From JBCLLP01 sp039738635 (GTDB lineage: Bacteria; Patescibacteriota; Saccharimonadia; CAILAD01; BJGX01), in NCBI GenBank assembly GCA_039738635.1, contig JBCLLN010000005.1, positions 1-58,224 of the forward strand: a DNA stretch of 58,224 bases, read 5' to 3'. This document shows positions 34,584-44,500 of the stretch, piece after piece. The translations under genes were made by a program, and so were the position numbers. Positions within the stretch are counted from its first letter, which is position 1; every line of letters starts with the position of its first letter. The notes beneath the pieces were generated by a model. It did no database searches and was not told the origin of the DNA. It saw only the letters and a list, made by a program, of their open reading frames with translations.

Positions 34584-34636
34584 ACTTAACCCTTGAATAA
34601 TCTTGACATACAGCGTACAATTGATAGCTGATTTTG
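34584..34636 (+). repeat. Promoter-bearing direct repeat, copy 2 (uvrA promoter)
   Basis: Same sequence as 33621-33673 with TTGAAT (34593-34598) and TACAAT (34616-34621). It drives uvrA with a ~45-nt leader containing GAGGAG. Confidence 0.75.
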
Positions 34637-34671
34637 CGTCCTAATAATCGCTAAAGTCGAGGAGTTAACTA

Positions 34672-37503
34672 ATGCACGATAAGATCGTCATCAAGGGTGC
34701 CAGGGAACATAACCTCAAAAACATCAATGTCGATATACCACGCGATAAATTGGTGGTGATAACAGGACTCTCCGGAAGTGGTAAATCTTCACTTGCCTTT
34801 GATACAATTTATGCCGAAGGCCAGCGAAGGTATGTTGAGAGCCTCAGTGCTTATGCTAGGCAGTTTTTGGGACTAATGGAAAAGCCAGATGTTGACTCGA
34901 TAGACGGGCTAAGCCCAGCAATATCGATCGATCAAAAGTCAGCTAGCCGTAATCCTCGTAGTACGGTGGCAACAGTAACGGAAATATATGACTATTTAAG
35001 ATTGCTCTTTGCTAGAGTTGGCACCCCCCATCATCCCAAGACTGGTGAGGTACTAACCAAGCAGACACCACAGCAAATCGTTGATTTAATTTTAGAATAT
35101 CCTAAAGACGTCAAACTGATACTTTTGGCACCAATTGTTAAAGATAAAAAGGGCGAGCATAAGCATCTGCTCAGTGAAATCCAGAAGGCTGGCTATAGTA
35201 GGGTTAGGCTAGATGGTAATATTATCGCAATTGACGAGGTACCAAACCTAGACAAGCAAAAAAAGCACACCATAGAAGTAGTCACCGATAGACTGAGCGT
35301 AGACCCTCTAAGCCCCCAGAGGCTAGTAGAGTCTGTAGAGGCTGCCCTGCATCTGGGCGATGGCGTAATTAGTGTCTTAAATTATGATACCAACCAAGAA
35401 AAGCTTTATTCGGAGCATTATACTACTCCAGATTCAGACTTTGCCTTACCCGAAATAGAGCCCCGATTATTTAGCTTTAATTCTCCGCATGGTGCCTGCC
35501 CAAAATGTACTGGACTAGGAACGCTACTAGTGATTGACCCAGAGCTGATCATGCCCAATAAAAGCCTCTCAATTTTAGAGGGAGCTATTAGGCCCTGGAG
35601 CAGAACTACCCAACGGCTCACTTGGTACACTAAATTGCTCCAAGCTGTTGCTAAGGCTCATAAATTTGGTCTAGGTAAAGCCGTCAAAGACCTCACGCCA
35701 GATCAGCTTTACATCATTCTATATGGTACGGGAGATGAAGAGATAGGAGTGCCAGGGCCAGGATCAAGAACCTTCAAAACTAAGTTTGAGGGCATTATTC
35801 CAAACCTAGAAAGACGCTACCGTGAATCAGATAGCGATTTCGTGAAAAGAGAAATAGAAAAGTATATGACCAGCCAAATTTGTGGAGCGTGCAATGGCAA
35901 GAGGCTTAAGCCCGAAGTATTAGCCGTAACTATTAATGACAAATCTATTGCAGAAATTTCTGAGATGACCGTAGAAGACGCTCTAGAATACTACCAGAGT
36001 CTTACGCTAAATGCCCAGCAAAAAATTATAGCTAAGCAAATAATTATAGAAATCCTAGCTAGGCTAAAGTTTTTAAATGATGTTGGTCTGAGCTATTTGA
36101 GCTTGGGTAGGGGTGCAAACACCCTAGCTGGCGGGGAAGCTCAACGCATACGGTTAGCCACACAAATAGGCTCAAGCCTGATGGGCGTACTTTATATTTT
36201 AGACGAACCATCAATAGGCCTACATCAGCGAGATAACGACAGGCTTATTGCAACACTCATAAAACTCAAAAATCTTGGCAATACAGTGATAGTCGTAGAG
36301 CACGACGAAGAGACTATTCGGATGGCCGACTATGTGATTGATATTGGGCCAATGGCAGGTGAGCACGGAGGTAGGGTTGTAGCTGCCGGTACACCCGCCG
36401 AGGTAGCCAAGGTCAAGGAGTCTTTGACAGGCCAATATCTATCTGGCAAAAAATCTATTAAATTACCAGCTGAGCGAAGGAAGCTTACCGGCAAAACACT
36501 CAAAATAATTGGAGCTACCGAACATAATCTTCAAAATATCACCGTAGAAATACCACTGGCCGTTATGACTGTAGTCACAGGAGTATCGGGATCTGGTAAA
36601 AGCTCGCTTATTAATGATATTCTAGCTCGCAAATTAAGCCAGGAGTATCATAGAAGCCAAGTGCCAGCTGGTAAGTGTGATGCTATAGAAGGAACAGATA
36701 ATTTAGATAAAGTCATAGCTATTGACCAAAGTCCGATTGGGCGAACCCCAAGGAGTAATACTGCTACCTACACCGGTGCTTTTAATGATATTCGTGATTT
36801 ATTTGCGATGACATCTGAAGCTAGAATTAGGGGCTATAGCTCGGGGCGATTTAGTTTTAATGTCAAGGGTGGCAGATGCGAAAACTGCCGAGGCGATGGA
36901 ATTAATAAAATTGAGATGCATTTTTTACCAGATGTTTATGTGACCTGTGATGTTTGTAATGGTAAGCGCTATAATCGTGAGGCTCTAGAGATAGTTTATA
37001 AAACCAAGAACATTGCTAACATTCTCGAGATGACCGTTGAGATTGCCTGTGATTTCTTTTCCAATATCCCAGCAATTAGTAGAAAGCTAGAGACACTAAA
37101 AAGCGTTGGGCTGGGATATATTAAGCTTGGCCAGCCAGCCACTACACTCTCTGGTGGGGAGGCCCAACGCATTAAGCTTGCCTCAGAATTAAGCAAGCGA
37201 GCCACCGGTAGAACACTATATATCCTAGATGAACCTACCACGGGGTTACATTTTGAAGATGTTAAAAAGCTCTTGGAGGTCTTAAACGCACTAGTAGCTA
37301 TGGGCAATTCTGTGCTCATAATAGAGCACAACCTAGATGTTATTAAGTGTGCTGACTGGATTATTGATCTTGGTCCAGAAGGCGGAGGCAAGGGTGGGAA
37401 GATTGTGGCTCAAGGAAATCCTGAGACAGTGGCCAAAGTTGCCAAGTCATATACTGGTCAATATCTCGCCAAACTGCTGCACAAAAGTGTGAAAGTCCTA
37501 TAA
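34672..37503 (+). CDS. uvrA: Excinuclease ABC subunit A
   Basis: A 943-residue damage-recognition ATPase of nucleotide excision repair. Two ABC ATPase modules: Walker A GLSGSGKSS near residue 32 and GVSGSGKSS near 640; ABC signatures LAGGEAQR and LSGGEAQR. Zinc-binding CPKC/CGAC and CENC/CDVC pairs are intact. Normal length. GAGGAG lies seven bases before ATG, and its promoter is the second copy of a direct repeat. Confidence 0.97.
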   Translation: MHDKIVIKGAREHNLKNINVDIPRDKLVVITGLSGSGKSSLAFDTIYAEGQRRYVESLSAYARQFLGLMEKPDVDSIDGLSPAISIDQKSASRNPRSTVATVTEIYDYLRLLFARVGTPHHPKTGEVLTKQTPQQIVDLILEYPKDVKLILLAPIVKDKKGEHKHLLSEIQKAGYSRVRLDGNIIAIDEVPNLDKQKKHTIEVVTDRLSVDPLSPQRLVESVEAALHLGDGVISVLNYDTNQEKLYSEHYTTPDSDFALPEIEPRLFSFNSPHGACPKCTGLGTLLVIDPELIMPNKSLSILEGAIRPWSRTTQRLTWYTKLLQAVAKAHKFGLGKAVKDLTPDQLYIILYGTGDEEIGVPGPGSRTFKTKFEGIIPNLERRYRESDSDFVKREIEKYMTSQICGACNGKRLKPEVLAVTINDKSIAEISEMTVEDALEYYQSLTLNAQQKIIAKQIIIEILARLKFLNDVGLSYLSLGRGANTLAGGEAQRIRLATQIGSSLMGVLYILDEPSIGLHQRDNDRLIATLIKLKNLGNTVIVVEHDEETIRMADYVIDIGPMAGEHGGRVVAAGTPAEVAKVKESLTGQYLSGKKSIKLPAERRKLTGKTLKIIGATEHNLQNITVEIPLAVMTVVTGVSGSGKSSLINDILARKLSQEYHRSQVPAGKCDAIEGTDNLDKVIAIDQSPIGRTPRSNTATYTGAFNDIRDLFAMTSEARIRGYSSGRFSFNVKGGRCENCRGDGINKIEMHFLPDVYVTCDVCNGKRYNREALEIVYKTKNIANILEMTVEIACDFFSNIPAISRKLETLKSVGLGYIKLGQPATTLSGGEAQRIKLASELSKRATGRTLYILDEPTTGLHFEDVKKLLEVLNALVAMGNSVLIIEHNLDVIKCADWIIDLGPEGGGKGGKIVAQGNPETVAKVAKSYTGQYLAKLLHKSVKVL

Positions 37504-37513
37504 AGAAAAGGGA

Positions 37514-37554
37514 AAGGAGTCAAGTATGCGGTTCAACCGCTCACTTAACTCCTT
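37514..37554. terminator. Large interrupted hairpin after uvrA
   Basis: AAGGAGT, AAGT and GCGGTT on the left pair with AACCGC, ACTT and ACTCCTT on the right. It lies between uvrA and a convergent ORF and could end both. Confidence 0.7.
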
Positions 37555-37603
37555 ATCCCAATCGTACTGTGTTATTTAATTTTGGACGGACCACACTGTC
37601 TCC

Positions 37604-37997
37604 TTAGCGATTTTCTGTGCCGGTCTTTGCCGAGTTAATGCAACTACCTAAGGCTGTGACACTGAATCCCGCCAAGGTGTCGATGAGCTCTTCAAGCAAG
37701 TCCGATGTTCGATAAGCCGTGATGATGGCATTCAGTCGGGCTAAGTTCAGCCCGGGAGAGCATTGCGCCAACTCATCGGTGGCCCCCGATAAAGCTGCGC
37801 TCACTCAGATCTGCTGCCTCACCGTAACTCACGCCTGGGCGTGTGGCCCATGCTGCCGCTTTCTGGCAGTATTGCGTTCGAACGATCGCTTTGGCCGCAT
37901 TCGGCACTCCGTCCTCGCCGACCATGACAAACAACTCTTGCTTGAGTTGGTCAATCCGACCAAAACTACGGTCTCGCAAAGTGAATGGTGTCGTCAT
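37604..37997 (-). pseudogene. GC-rich gene with a probable single-base frameshift
   Basis: Two overlapping frames, 37773-37997 (74 residues) and 37604-37804 (66 residues), read as one protein of about 131 residues if one base is lost in the five-base run at 37793-37797. The first has a strong site AAGGGGGTGA before ATG. Composition is much richer in G and C than uvrA and uvrC on either side. No family is recognised. It may be a laterally acquired gene decaying by frameshift, two coupled genes, or a case of slippage at the G run. Confidence 0.55.
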
Positions 37998-38102
37998 ATT
38001 TCACCCCCTTAGGGTAGTAGCAGGTACGATTGGTCTGCATATTATACATAAAATTACATAGAATTGCAAGCTTTTGAACATCAAATGAGCTATAATACTG
38101 CT

Positions 38103-39542
38103 ATGAAAAAAGCTATCGAAGCGAAACTAAATAAATTGCCAACCAGCTCTGGCGTCTACTTTTTTAAAGATACGGCCGGAGAGATTATTTATATTGGCAA
38201 AGCCTCCATCTTAAAACGGCGAGTCAGCTCGTACTTTAGCAGGAACCACCAAGACTATAAGACACCATTATTAGTAAGCAACATATCCGATATTGATTGG
38301 GTAGTTACTGCCTCTGAGGTGGAGGCATTGTTTTTAGAGGCAGAATACATCAAGCGCTATAAACCACTATATAATGTTCGTGAGAGAGATGATAAAAATT
38401 TTATATTTATACGAATTACCACACAGGACGATTTCCCAACAGTAGGTTTAGTAAGGCGACCGACCGACGATAAGGCCAGGTATTTTGGGCCATTCATACA
38501 AAGCAATGGAGTCAGGCAGGCCCTACGGTATCTGCGCAAGGTGTTTCCATATTTTAGTCTAGATCACCAAAAGTATCACTCTAAGCTAGAATACCAAATT
38601 GGTGTCGTGCCAAAGCCCGATATTAGTAGAGCTCAATATCGCCAGCAAATTAGAAAGCTAACTTTAGTTCTAGAGGGTCAGAGCACTCAGCTTATTGATC
38701 GGTTAGCTAAGGATATTGTTAAACTATCCAAGCTTCGCAAGTATGAAGAGGCAGTAGAGTTGCGCAACCAGTACTTAGCCCTGAAGGCACTCAATAGCAG
38801 AGTTGTGTTTGGAGGAGAAGAAAATATTGCCGTTGGTATAGACGAGGCCTTATCTGGCTTAGCTAAGCTGTTGAGTCTCGAAAAGCCCCCTAGAAGAATT
38901 GAATGCTACGATATAAGTAATTTTGCAGGCGGGGATAGTGTTAGCTCGATGGTTGTATTCACCGATGGGCTTCCAGATAGTATGGCATATCGACATTTTA
39001 AGATGCGCACTAAAGGGCCGAATGATTTTGCTATGATGCAAGAAACGATTACGAGACGATTTAGTGATAAGAACAAGGCTTGGCCTAGGCCGGATTTGAT
39101 TATCATCGATGGCGGCAAAGGCCAGCTTTCTAGCGTTAAAAAAGTTCTTGCAGACCTAGGGATAGCAACCCTCACGGTAGGGCTGGCTAAAAAACACGAA
39201 ACGCTTGTTATTAGTGCGGTTGATATTAAAGCCAGCCCAGAGTTTAGATTAGAAGGAGATTATTACCAAATAAATTTTGATTATGATTCGGCAGTACTGC
39301 ATTTGCTCCAAAGGGTTAGGGACGAGGCCCATCGTTTTGCCCTTAGCTACCACACCATAGTGCGAGCTAAGAGAGTTAGTAAATCTCGGCTAGAGGATAT
39401 TACTGGTGTCGGCCCCATGGCTCGCAAAAAACTTATTAAATCATTTGGAAGTTATGCTGGAGTTCAAAAAGCCAGCCTACAAGAAATATCTGTAGTAGTA
39501 GGTAGCAAGTTAGCAGAGAAAGTATACTATAACCTTGGCTAA
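38103..39542 (+). CDS. uvrC: Excinuclease ABC subunit C
   Basis: A 479-residue dual-incision nuclease of nucleotide excision repair. The GIY-YIG domain begins GVYFFKDTAGEIIYIGKA; the UVR-like stretch is near 210; the RNase H-like C-terminal domain has ECYDISN and IIDGGKGQ; the HhH end reads ITGVGPMARKKLIKSFG. The frame opens at 38064, but TATAAT at 38091-38096 lies inside that extension and exactly six bases before the ATG at 38103, so the shorter start is chosen. It is shorter than E. coli UvrC but has all domains. Confidence 0.96.
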   Translation: MKKAIEAKLNKLPTSSGVYFFKDTAGEIIYIGKASILKRRVSSYFSRNHQDYKTPLLVSNISDIDWVVTASEVEALFLEAEYIKRYKPLYNVRERDDKNFIFIRITTQDDFPTVGLVRRPTDDKARYFGPFIQSNGVRQALRYLRKVFPYFSLDHQKYHSKLEYQIGVVPKPDISRAQYRQQIRKLTLVLEGQSTQLIDRLAKDIVKLSKLRKYEEAVELRNQYLALKALNSRVVFGGEENIAVGIDEALSGLAKLLSLEKPPRRIECYDISNFAGGDSVSSMVVFTDGLPDSMAYRHFKMRTKGPNDFAMMQETITRRFSDKNKAWPRPDLIIIDGGKGQLSSVKKVLADLGIATLTVGLAKKHETLVISAVDIKASPEFRLEGDYYQINFDYDSAVLHLLQRVRDEAHRFALSYHTIVRAKRVSKSRLEDITGVGPMARKKLIKSFGSYAGVQKASLQEISVVVGSKLAEKVYYNLG

Positions 39543-39583
39543 ATAATTATATTCCTACCAGACAATATGGTAAAATATAGCGC

Positions 39584-39937
39584 ATGGTAAGAAGGTTTTT
39601 AATAACATGGCTAGCTAACTTTATTGGGTTACTACTAGCCTCAATATTTTTCAGCGGTATAAATGCCAGCGGGTTTTGGGTAATCGCTATTGCTAGTTTG
39701 ATTTTTGGGATAGTCAATGCTGTCTTGAGACCTGTGCTGGTAATATTAAGCCTGCCCGCAATAGTAATAACGCTAGGCTTTTTTAGTTTGATTATTAATG
39801 CCCTCCTACTCTACATTACCAGCTTGCTTTATAGGCCATTTCAGGTAAACTCTATAGGGTCTGCTATAGCCACAGTAATTGTGGTGTGGATTGCTAACTA
39901 TGCTATGAGCTTTATAATAGACAAGGAAGATAAATGA
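39584..39937 (+). CDS. Four-helix membrane protein (phage holin superfamily IV-like)
   Basis: A 117-residue protein with four membrane helices and the pattern NAVLRPVLVILSLPAIVITLG typical of the PF04020 family, named after mycobacterial phage holins but mostly of unknown function in bacteria. TAAAAT lies seven bases before ATG. It overlaps secG by four bases. Confidence 0.85.
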   Translation: MVRRFLITWLANFIGLLLASIFFSGINASGFWVIAIASLIFGIVNAVLRPVLVILSLPAIVITLGFFSLIINALLLYITSLLYRPFQVNSIGSAIATVIVVWIANYAMSFIIDKEDK

Positions 39938-40152
39938 AAAGTTTTTTACAGTATTTATTAGTAAGTATCTCAGTGCTTATCACTATGTCTGTGTTAATGC
40001 AAAATCAAGGCTCCGGGCTAGGTGCTGCATTCGGAGGTGAGTCTAATATTTATAGAACCAAACGGGGAACTGAAAAGTTTTTATTTTATGGAACAATCGT
40101 GCTAATAGTAGCCTTTGTAGCTAGCATTCTAGGGTTATTAATTACTAAGTAA
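39934..40152 (+). CDS. secG: Protein translocase subunit SecG
   Basis: A 72-residue SecG: two membrane helices, with the conserved QNQGSGLGAAFGG loop between them. It forms the SecYEG channel. It overlaps the gene before by four bases and the gene after by one base. Confidence 0.93.
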   Translation: MKSFLQYLLVSISVLITMSVLMQNQGSGLGAAFGGESNIYRTKRGTEKFLFYGTIVLIVAFVASILGLLITK

Positions 40153-41858
40153 TGAGTTCATACTCTGGATTTACACTTCATAGGAAATTGCGTCGATGGA
40201 GGCGAGATACTAAGCTTTGGCGTTCTTGGTCGGTCAATTATCTTAATCGTCATGTATTTGGTAGCTGGCAAAAGCTTGGAAGTTTTCGCTGGGTGTTTGC
40301 GTCATGGGTATTTATCGTACTCATATCGCTGTGGGGCCTAGTAGCTCAAATTCAAGACCTAGGAGCAATAAATCGTATTAGCGGTCCTGAGCGAGGTGGA
40401 ATTTACCGTGAGGCGATTCTTGGTCAAGTAAAGAGTGTCAATCCGTTATATCCCGATAATTCTGCCTCAGGAGATATTGCTAGCCTAGTATTTAGTGGTC
40501 TAACTAAGATAAATGGTAATAGAGAGCTAGTCCCTGATTTAGCCCAAAAATGGGAGATATCTGCCGATCGTAAAAGCTATACATTCTCTCTAAAACCAAA
40601 TCTTAGCTGGCAAGACGGCACCAAGCTAACTACCAAAGATATTGCCTTTACCATTAATAGGGTTCAGAATCCCGATACCCGTAGCCCATACGCAGTGAAT
40701 TGGAATGGCGTAAAATATGAAGTCATCGATGATAATACTATAAAGTTTAATTTGCCCAGTAGTTATGGAAATTTTTTAGTCAATACAACACTAGGGATAC
40801 TACCTATACACATACTTGAGAGTGTTAAGCCAGCTAGCTTAAGATCTTATGAGTTTAACCAGCGACCAGTAGGAAGCGGGCCATACAAGCTTGATCTTCT
40901 AGAGGTTGATAGTACAGTCATTAACTTAGTCGCTAATGACAAATATTATATCCACGAGCCTTATATACCTAAAATTCGCATTGAGCTATTTCAGTCATCC
41001 CAAGAAATGCAAGACGCACTATCGCGCAAACAAGTTGACGCTATCTCGCCTGTACCTCCAGGAGACGTCGCAACCATAGCTAGGATTGTGGGAGTCAATA
41101 ACTATAAATTAGGGTTGCCAGCCTATGTTGGCGCGTTTTTTAATTTACGTAGTCCAGCACTTGCCAACCCAAACCTTAGAAAAGCATTAGCGTATGCCAC
41201 TAATAGGCAGGCAATTATTGATAACATCTTGCATGGAGAGGCAGCGCAGGCCTATTTTCCGATACCCGCCGGCTATCCTGGATTTAACCCCAGCGCGCTC
41301 AAGTATCAGCCCAGCGAGACTAAGGCGCAGGAGTATTTTAATAAGTCGGCAGTAGGTAAAACTAATCTTAGGTTAGTAACCTTGGATAATTCCGTCTATG
41401 AGAATGTAGCTAATGCATTGGCAGATAGCTGGAGGAAGCTAGGATTAAATATTGAAGTCATAACCACTAATAGCGTAGAGCTACAGCAGAACTATATTAG
41501 AAGCCGTAACTATGACATATTACTCTACGGTCAAAACCTCGGCTTAGATTCTGATGTGTATAGCTTTTGGCATTCTAGCCAAGTTGACGACCCAGGGTTA
41601 AACATATCGTTATATAAAAACCCAGAAGCCGATAAATTACTCGAATCTGGTCGGCTGGCTAAAGACCCAGACTACAAGGCCACCAGATATTCAAGTTTTG
41701 TGGAGATTTGGGCTAAGGATGTCCCAGCAGTAATTATTTATAGCCCTTATTATAACTATGCCCAGCGTGATGTAGTCAAAGGATTTGATGCTAAAAAAGT
41801 CCTAGAGCCAAGTAATAGATTCTATAATATTTATGATTGGTATTTTTCTAATCTTTAG
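40152..41858 (+). CDS. Oligopeptide-binding protein (SBP family 5), membrane-anchored
   Basis: A 568-residue extracellular solute-binding protein of the DppA/OppA class. A membrane helix at about 51-72 replaces a lipobox, leaving a ~50-residue basic cytoplasmic tail. GGIYREAILGQVKSVNPLYPD and WQDGTKLTTKDIAFTINR are family hallmarks. No permease or ATPase gene is adjacent. Peptide uptake is expected in a bacterium that cannot make amino acids, so it may serve a transporter encoded elsewhere. Confidence 0.9.
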   Translation: MSSYSGFTLHRKLRRWRRDTKLWRSWSVNYLNRHVFGSWQKLGSFRWVFASWVFIVLISLWGLVAQIQDLGAINRISGPERGGIYREAILGQVKSVNPLYPDNSASGDIASLVFSGLTKINGNRELVPDLAQKWEISADRKSYTFSLKPNLSWQDGTKLTTKDIAFTINRVQNPDTRSPYAVNWNGVKYEVIDDNTIKFNLPSSYGNFLVNTTLGILPIHILESVKPASLRSYEFNQRPVGSGPYKLDLLEVDSTVINLVANDKYYIHEPYIPKIRIELFQSSQEMQDALSRKQVDAISPVPPGDVATIARIVGVNNYKLGLPAYVGAFFNLRSPALANPNLRKALAYATNRQAIIDNILHGEAAQAYFPIPAGYPGFNPSALKYQPSETKAQEYFNKSAVGKTNLRLVTLDNSVYENVANALADSWRKLGLNIEVITTNSVELQQNYIRSRNYDILLYGQNLGLDSDVYSFWHSSQVDDPGLNISLYKNPEADKLLESGRLAKDPDYKATRYSSFVEIWAKDVPAVIIYSPYYNYAQRDVVKGFDAKKVLEPSNRFYNIYDWYFSNL

Positions 41859-42731
41859 CTACTTAGAATAATAAAAGTTGTTCCCGGTATCACTCTTACG
41901 ATCCCAATTAAATTCTGGGCGCAGTAGGTACCAGATGCTGTGATAAGCGTCAATGCCAGCTTTTTGGTATTCGTAAGTTGGCTGGTTAGTTGTTTCGATA
42001 TTATTATTTGTCCTAGTTAGCTTAGCTCCTTCTGGGACTCCCTCTATGGGCCTCAGGCAAAATGAAACATCTAGAGGGATAGCAATACTAAAACGCCCTT
42101 CGGCGTCAGTAGTAACAGTTCTATCCGAGACGCATGTTTGTATTTTAAGGTTGGCTAGTGGAAGATCGTTATAAGAGGCACGACCACTTACCAGTACATT
42201 GTAGGATTCTGAGGGGGTGCCAAATGGATTAGCTGGTAATGGCACGGCGGTAGGGAGCCTTGGCTGGCTCTTAATGTCGATAGTTTGGGATCCAGCTTCT
42301 GCAAAAGTAGTATTTTTAATCCAGCAACGGTAGCTGCCATTCCAGGGTTGAGTGCCCCTAGCAGCGAATGTATTATTAAAGGCCATTTCCTGTATATCGC
42401 CTGGCGCCTGGTAAGCCTGAGGGTACTGGGCGGCAAGTTCAGGCCCCACTGCTCCGCGCCATGTTCTAACATCGTATTGGTATTTACCCGTATGCCCACT
42501 TGGACTTGTACGGTCATAGCGCCCGCCAGATTCACAAAAGCCGATACGGTCTCGCCAATAGTCTGGGTCGGTATTAAAGACGGGTATGGCACTATAAGCA
42601 AAGCTCCTATAAACTAAAAATAGCCCAGCAATTACAAACAAAGCCAAAAACCCTATTACGGCAGGCTTGTTTTTAGAGAGCGAGAAATGTTTATTTGACG
42701 ATACTGATGATTTTAAATTTCTTTTATTCAT
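41859..42731 (-). CDS. Rpf-like (resuscitation-promoting factor) muralytic protein
   Basis: A 290-residue exported protein. A membrane helix (about 24-43) precedes a transglycosylase-like domain: WRDRIGFCESGGRYD (catalytic Glu about 67), GKYQYDVRTWR and the closing W..SYRCW, as in actinobacterial Rpf/PF06737. A carboxypeptidase-regulatory-like or beta domain follows (about 175-240). Such enzymes cut peptidoglycan glycan strands. In an epibiont it could remodel its own or the host wall. TATATA lies six bases before ATG: leaderless. Its stop is adjacent to that of the convergent SBP gene. Confidence 0.85.
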   Translation of the reverse strand: MNKRNLKSSVSSNKHFSLSKNKPAVIGFLALFVIAGLFLVYRSFAYSAIPVFNTDPDYWRDRIGFCESGGRYDRTSPSGHTGKYQYDVRTWRGAVGPELAAQYPQAYQAPGDIQEMAFNNTFAARGTQPWNGSYRCWIKNTTFAEAGSQTIDIKSQPRLPTAVPLPANPFGTPSESYNVLVSGRASYNDLPLANLKIQTCVSDRTVTTDAEGRFSIAIPLDVSFCLRPIEGVPEGAKLTRTNNNIETTNQPTYEYQKAGIDAYHSIWYLLRPEFNWDRKSDTGNNFYYSK

Positions 42732-42819
42732 AACTACTATATATACATATTGTATATATCTTTTTTAATAAGTCAATTTAGGGGTATTTAATATGCCATA
42801 AAATTGCTATGCTATTGTT

Positions 42820-44457
42820 ATGGCTAATTTTTTAAAAGACTTAAAAGATAAAATTCAAGGTGATATAAAAATAGATAAGAAGACTCTAGATTATTTTTCT
42901 ACTGATGGTAGCGTGTTTATGCTTAATCCTAAGATAGTAATCTACCCACTCAATGAAATGGATGTCATCGAAACAGTCAGGGCTTTCCACTTTAGAGCTA
43001 GCGAGGGAAAGCCACTTGGTCTTACTAGTAGGGGAAAAGGTACAGACCAAGGTGGCGGATCTTTAAGTGAAGGAGGCCTACTGGTATTCCCAGCACACAT
43101 GAAAAAGATTATTAGTATTAATCAGGATTCCATATCAGTTCAGCCCGGCGTAATATATTCTCATCTTCAGTCAGTCTTACATAGCCACGGAAGGTTTTTG
43201 CCACCCTACCCAGCCAGTATCGATTTCTGTTCTATAGGTGGCGCAGTAGCTAATAATTCAGCTGGAGAAAAAACCATTAAATATGGTTCAACCAGAAATT
43301 ATCTTAAAAGTCTCAAAGTGGTATTGAGCAATGGTGACTTAATAGAAACTCGGCGATTGAATAAAAAAGAACTTAAAGCAAAGAAACAACAACAAGACTT
43401 TGAAGGTGAAATTTATCGCACCATTGATGAATTACTTGAAAATAACCATCAACTCTTGGTTAATAATAGGCCAGGAGTTAGTAAAAACTCGGCTGGGTAT
43501 GATTTGTGGGATATTAAAGCCAAAGATGGATCATTTGATTTGTCACAGTTATTTTGTGGGTCACAGGGCACGCTGGGAATTATAACAGAAATAACACTCT
43601 ATCATCAGCAGTATAATACTAATACTTTCCTTGGTGTTGGATATTTTGATTCCCTTGAGTCAATGACCCAAGCTACACAACAAATACTACCCCTGGTACC
43701 TAGCGCAATGGAGATAGTAGATAGGAATGTCCTGGAGTTCGTCCAAGATAAAAAGTCTACAATGCTAGAGGGGATATTGTCAGATAAAATGCCAGAAGTA
43801 ATTATGCTGGTAGAGTTTGATGATAAAAAACTAAAACTACAACACAAAAAAGGAGCAAAGGCCCAGGCAATCTTGGAGTCTTTGGCATTTGAAACTCGCA
43901 TTGCCCATAGCAAACACGAGCAGGATAGGCTCTGGATGCTCCGCAGGCGGGCAGCAGCTCTAATGTGGATGTCTGATACACCCAAAAGAAATCTGCCCAT
44001 CATTGAGGATGGTTCGGTTCCTGTCGAACATATGGCTGATTTTTTGAAAGAAGTATATGCACTTTTGGCTAAGCATAATGTCGGCGAGGCAATGTGGGGT
44101 CATGCTGGCAATGCCAATTTTCATATTCAGCCCCTACTAGACCTCTCTAATTTAAGAGACAGGCACAAGGTATATCAAATTACTGACGAATTCTATAAGC
44201 TTATTAATAAATATCATGGCAGTACATGTGCCGAACACAACGATGGTATCATGAGAGCACCCTACCTTAAAGGAATGTTTGGCACGGATGTATATAATAT
44301 TTTCAAAGATGTTAAGACTCTTTTTGATCCTAATAATTTTTTAAACCCACAGACCAAAATGGGCGCCACCAAGGAATTTGGCATGGTTCATTTGCGTAAG
44401 GAATACTCAATGCCACATTTGGGCGATCATTTGCCGGGGCTTGGATCTTTTCATTAG
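42820..44457 (+). CDS. FAD-linked oxidase (GlcD/D-lactate dehydrogenase-like)
   Basis: A 545-residue FAD-binding PCMH-type oxidoreductase. PLGLTSRGKGTDQGGGS and CSIGGAVANNSAGEKTIKYG bind FAD; CGSQGTLGIITEITL is a hallmark; the C-terminal domain has EDGSVP, WGHAGNANFH and AEHNDG, which place metal- or substrate-binding His residues as in GlcD and D-lactate dehydrogenases. It has no C-terminal iron-sulfur domain. It might feed electrons from a 2-hydroxy acid to an unknown acceptor. TG-n-TATGCT lies six bases before ATG. Confidence 0.88.
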   Translation: MANFLKDLKDKIQGDIKIDKKTLDYFSTDGSVFMLNPKIVIYPLNEMDVIETVRAFHFRASEGKPLGLTSRGKGTDQGGGSLSEGGLLVFPAHMKKIISINQDSISVQPGVIYSHLQSVLHSHGRFLPPYPASIDFCSIGGAVANNSAGEKTIKYGSTRNYLKSLKVVLSNGDLIETRRLNKKELKAKKQQQDFEGEIYRTIDELLENNHQLLVNNRPGVSKNSAGYDLWDIKAKDGSFDLSQLFCGSQGTLGIITEITLYHQQYNTNTFLGVGYFDSLESMTQATQQILPLVPSAMEIVDRNVLEFVQDKKSTMLEGILSDKMPEVIMLVEFDDKKLKLQHKKGAKAQAILESLAFETRIAHSKHEQDRLWMLRRRAAALMWMSDTPKRNLPIIEDGSVPVEHMADFLKEVYALLAKHNVGEAMWGHAGNANFHIQPLLDLSNLRDRHKVYQITDEFYKLINKYHGSTCAEHNDGIMRAPYLKGMFGTDVYNIFKDVKTLFDPNNFLNPQTKMGATKEFGMVHLRKEYSMPHLGDHLPGLGSFH

Positions 44458-44500
44458 GCTATCAAAGGATACTAATTTAAGATATAATTACTCAGGTTGC

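Noticed and set aside
38064..38102. Thirteen-residue N-terminal extension of UvrC
   Set aside because: The -10 box lies inside it, six bases before the ATG at 38103.
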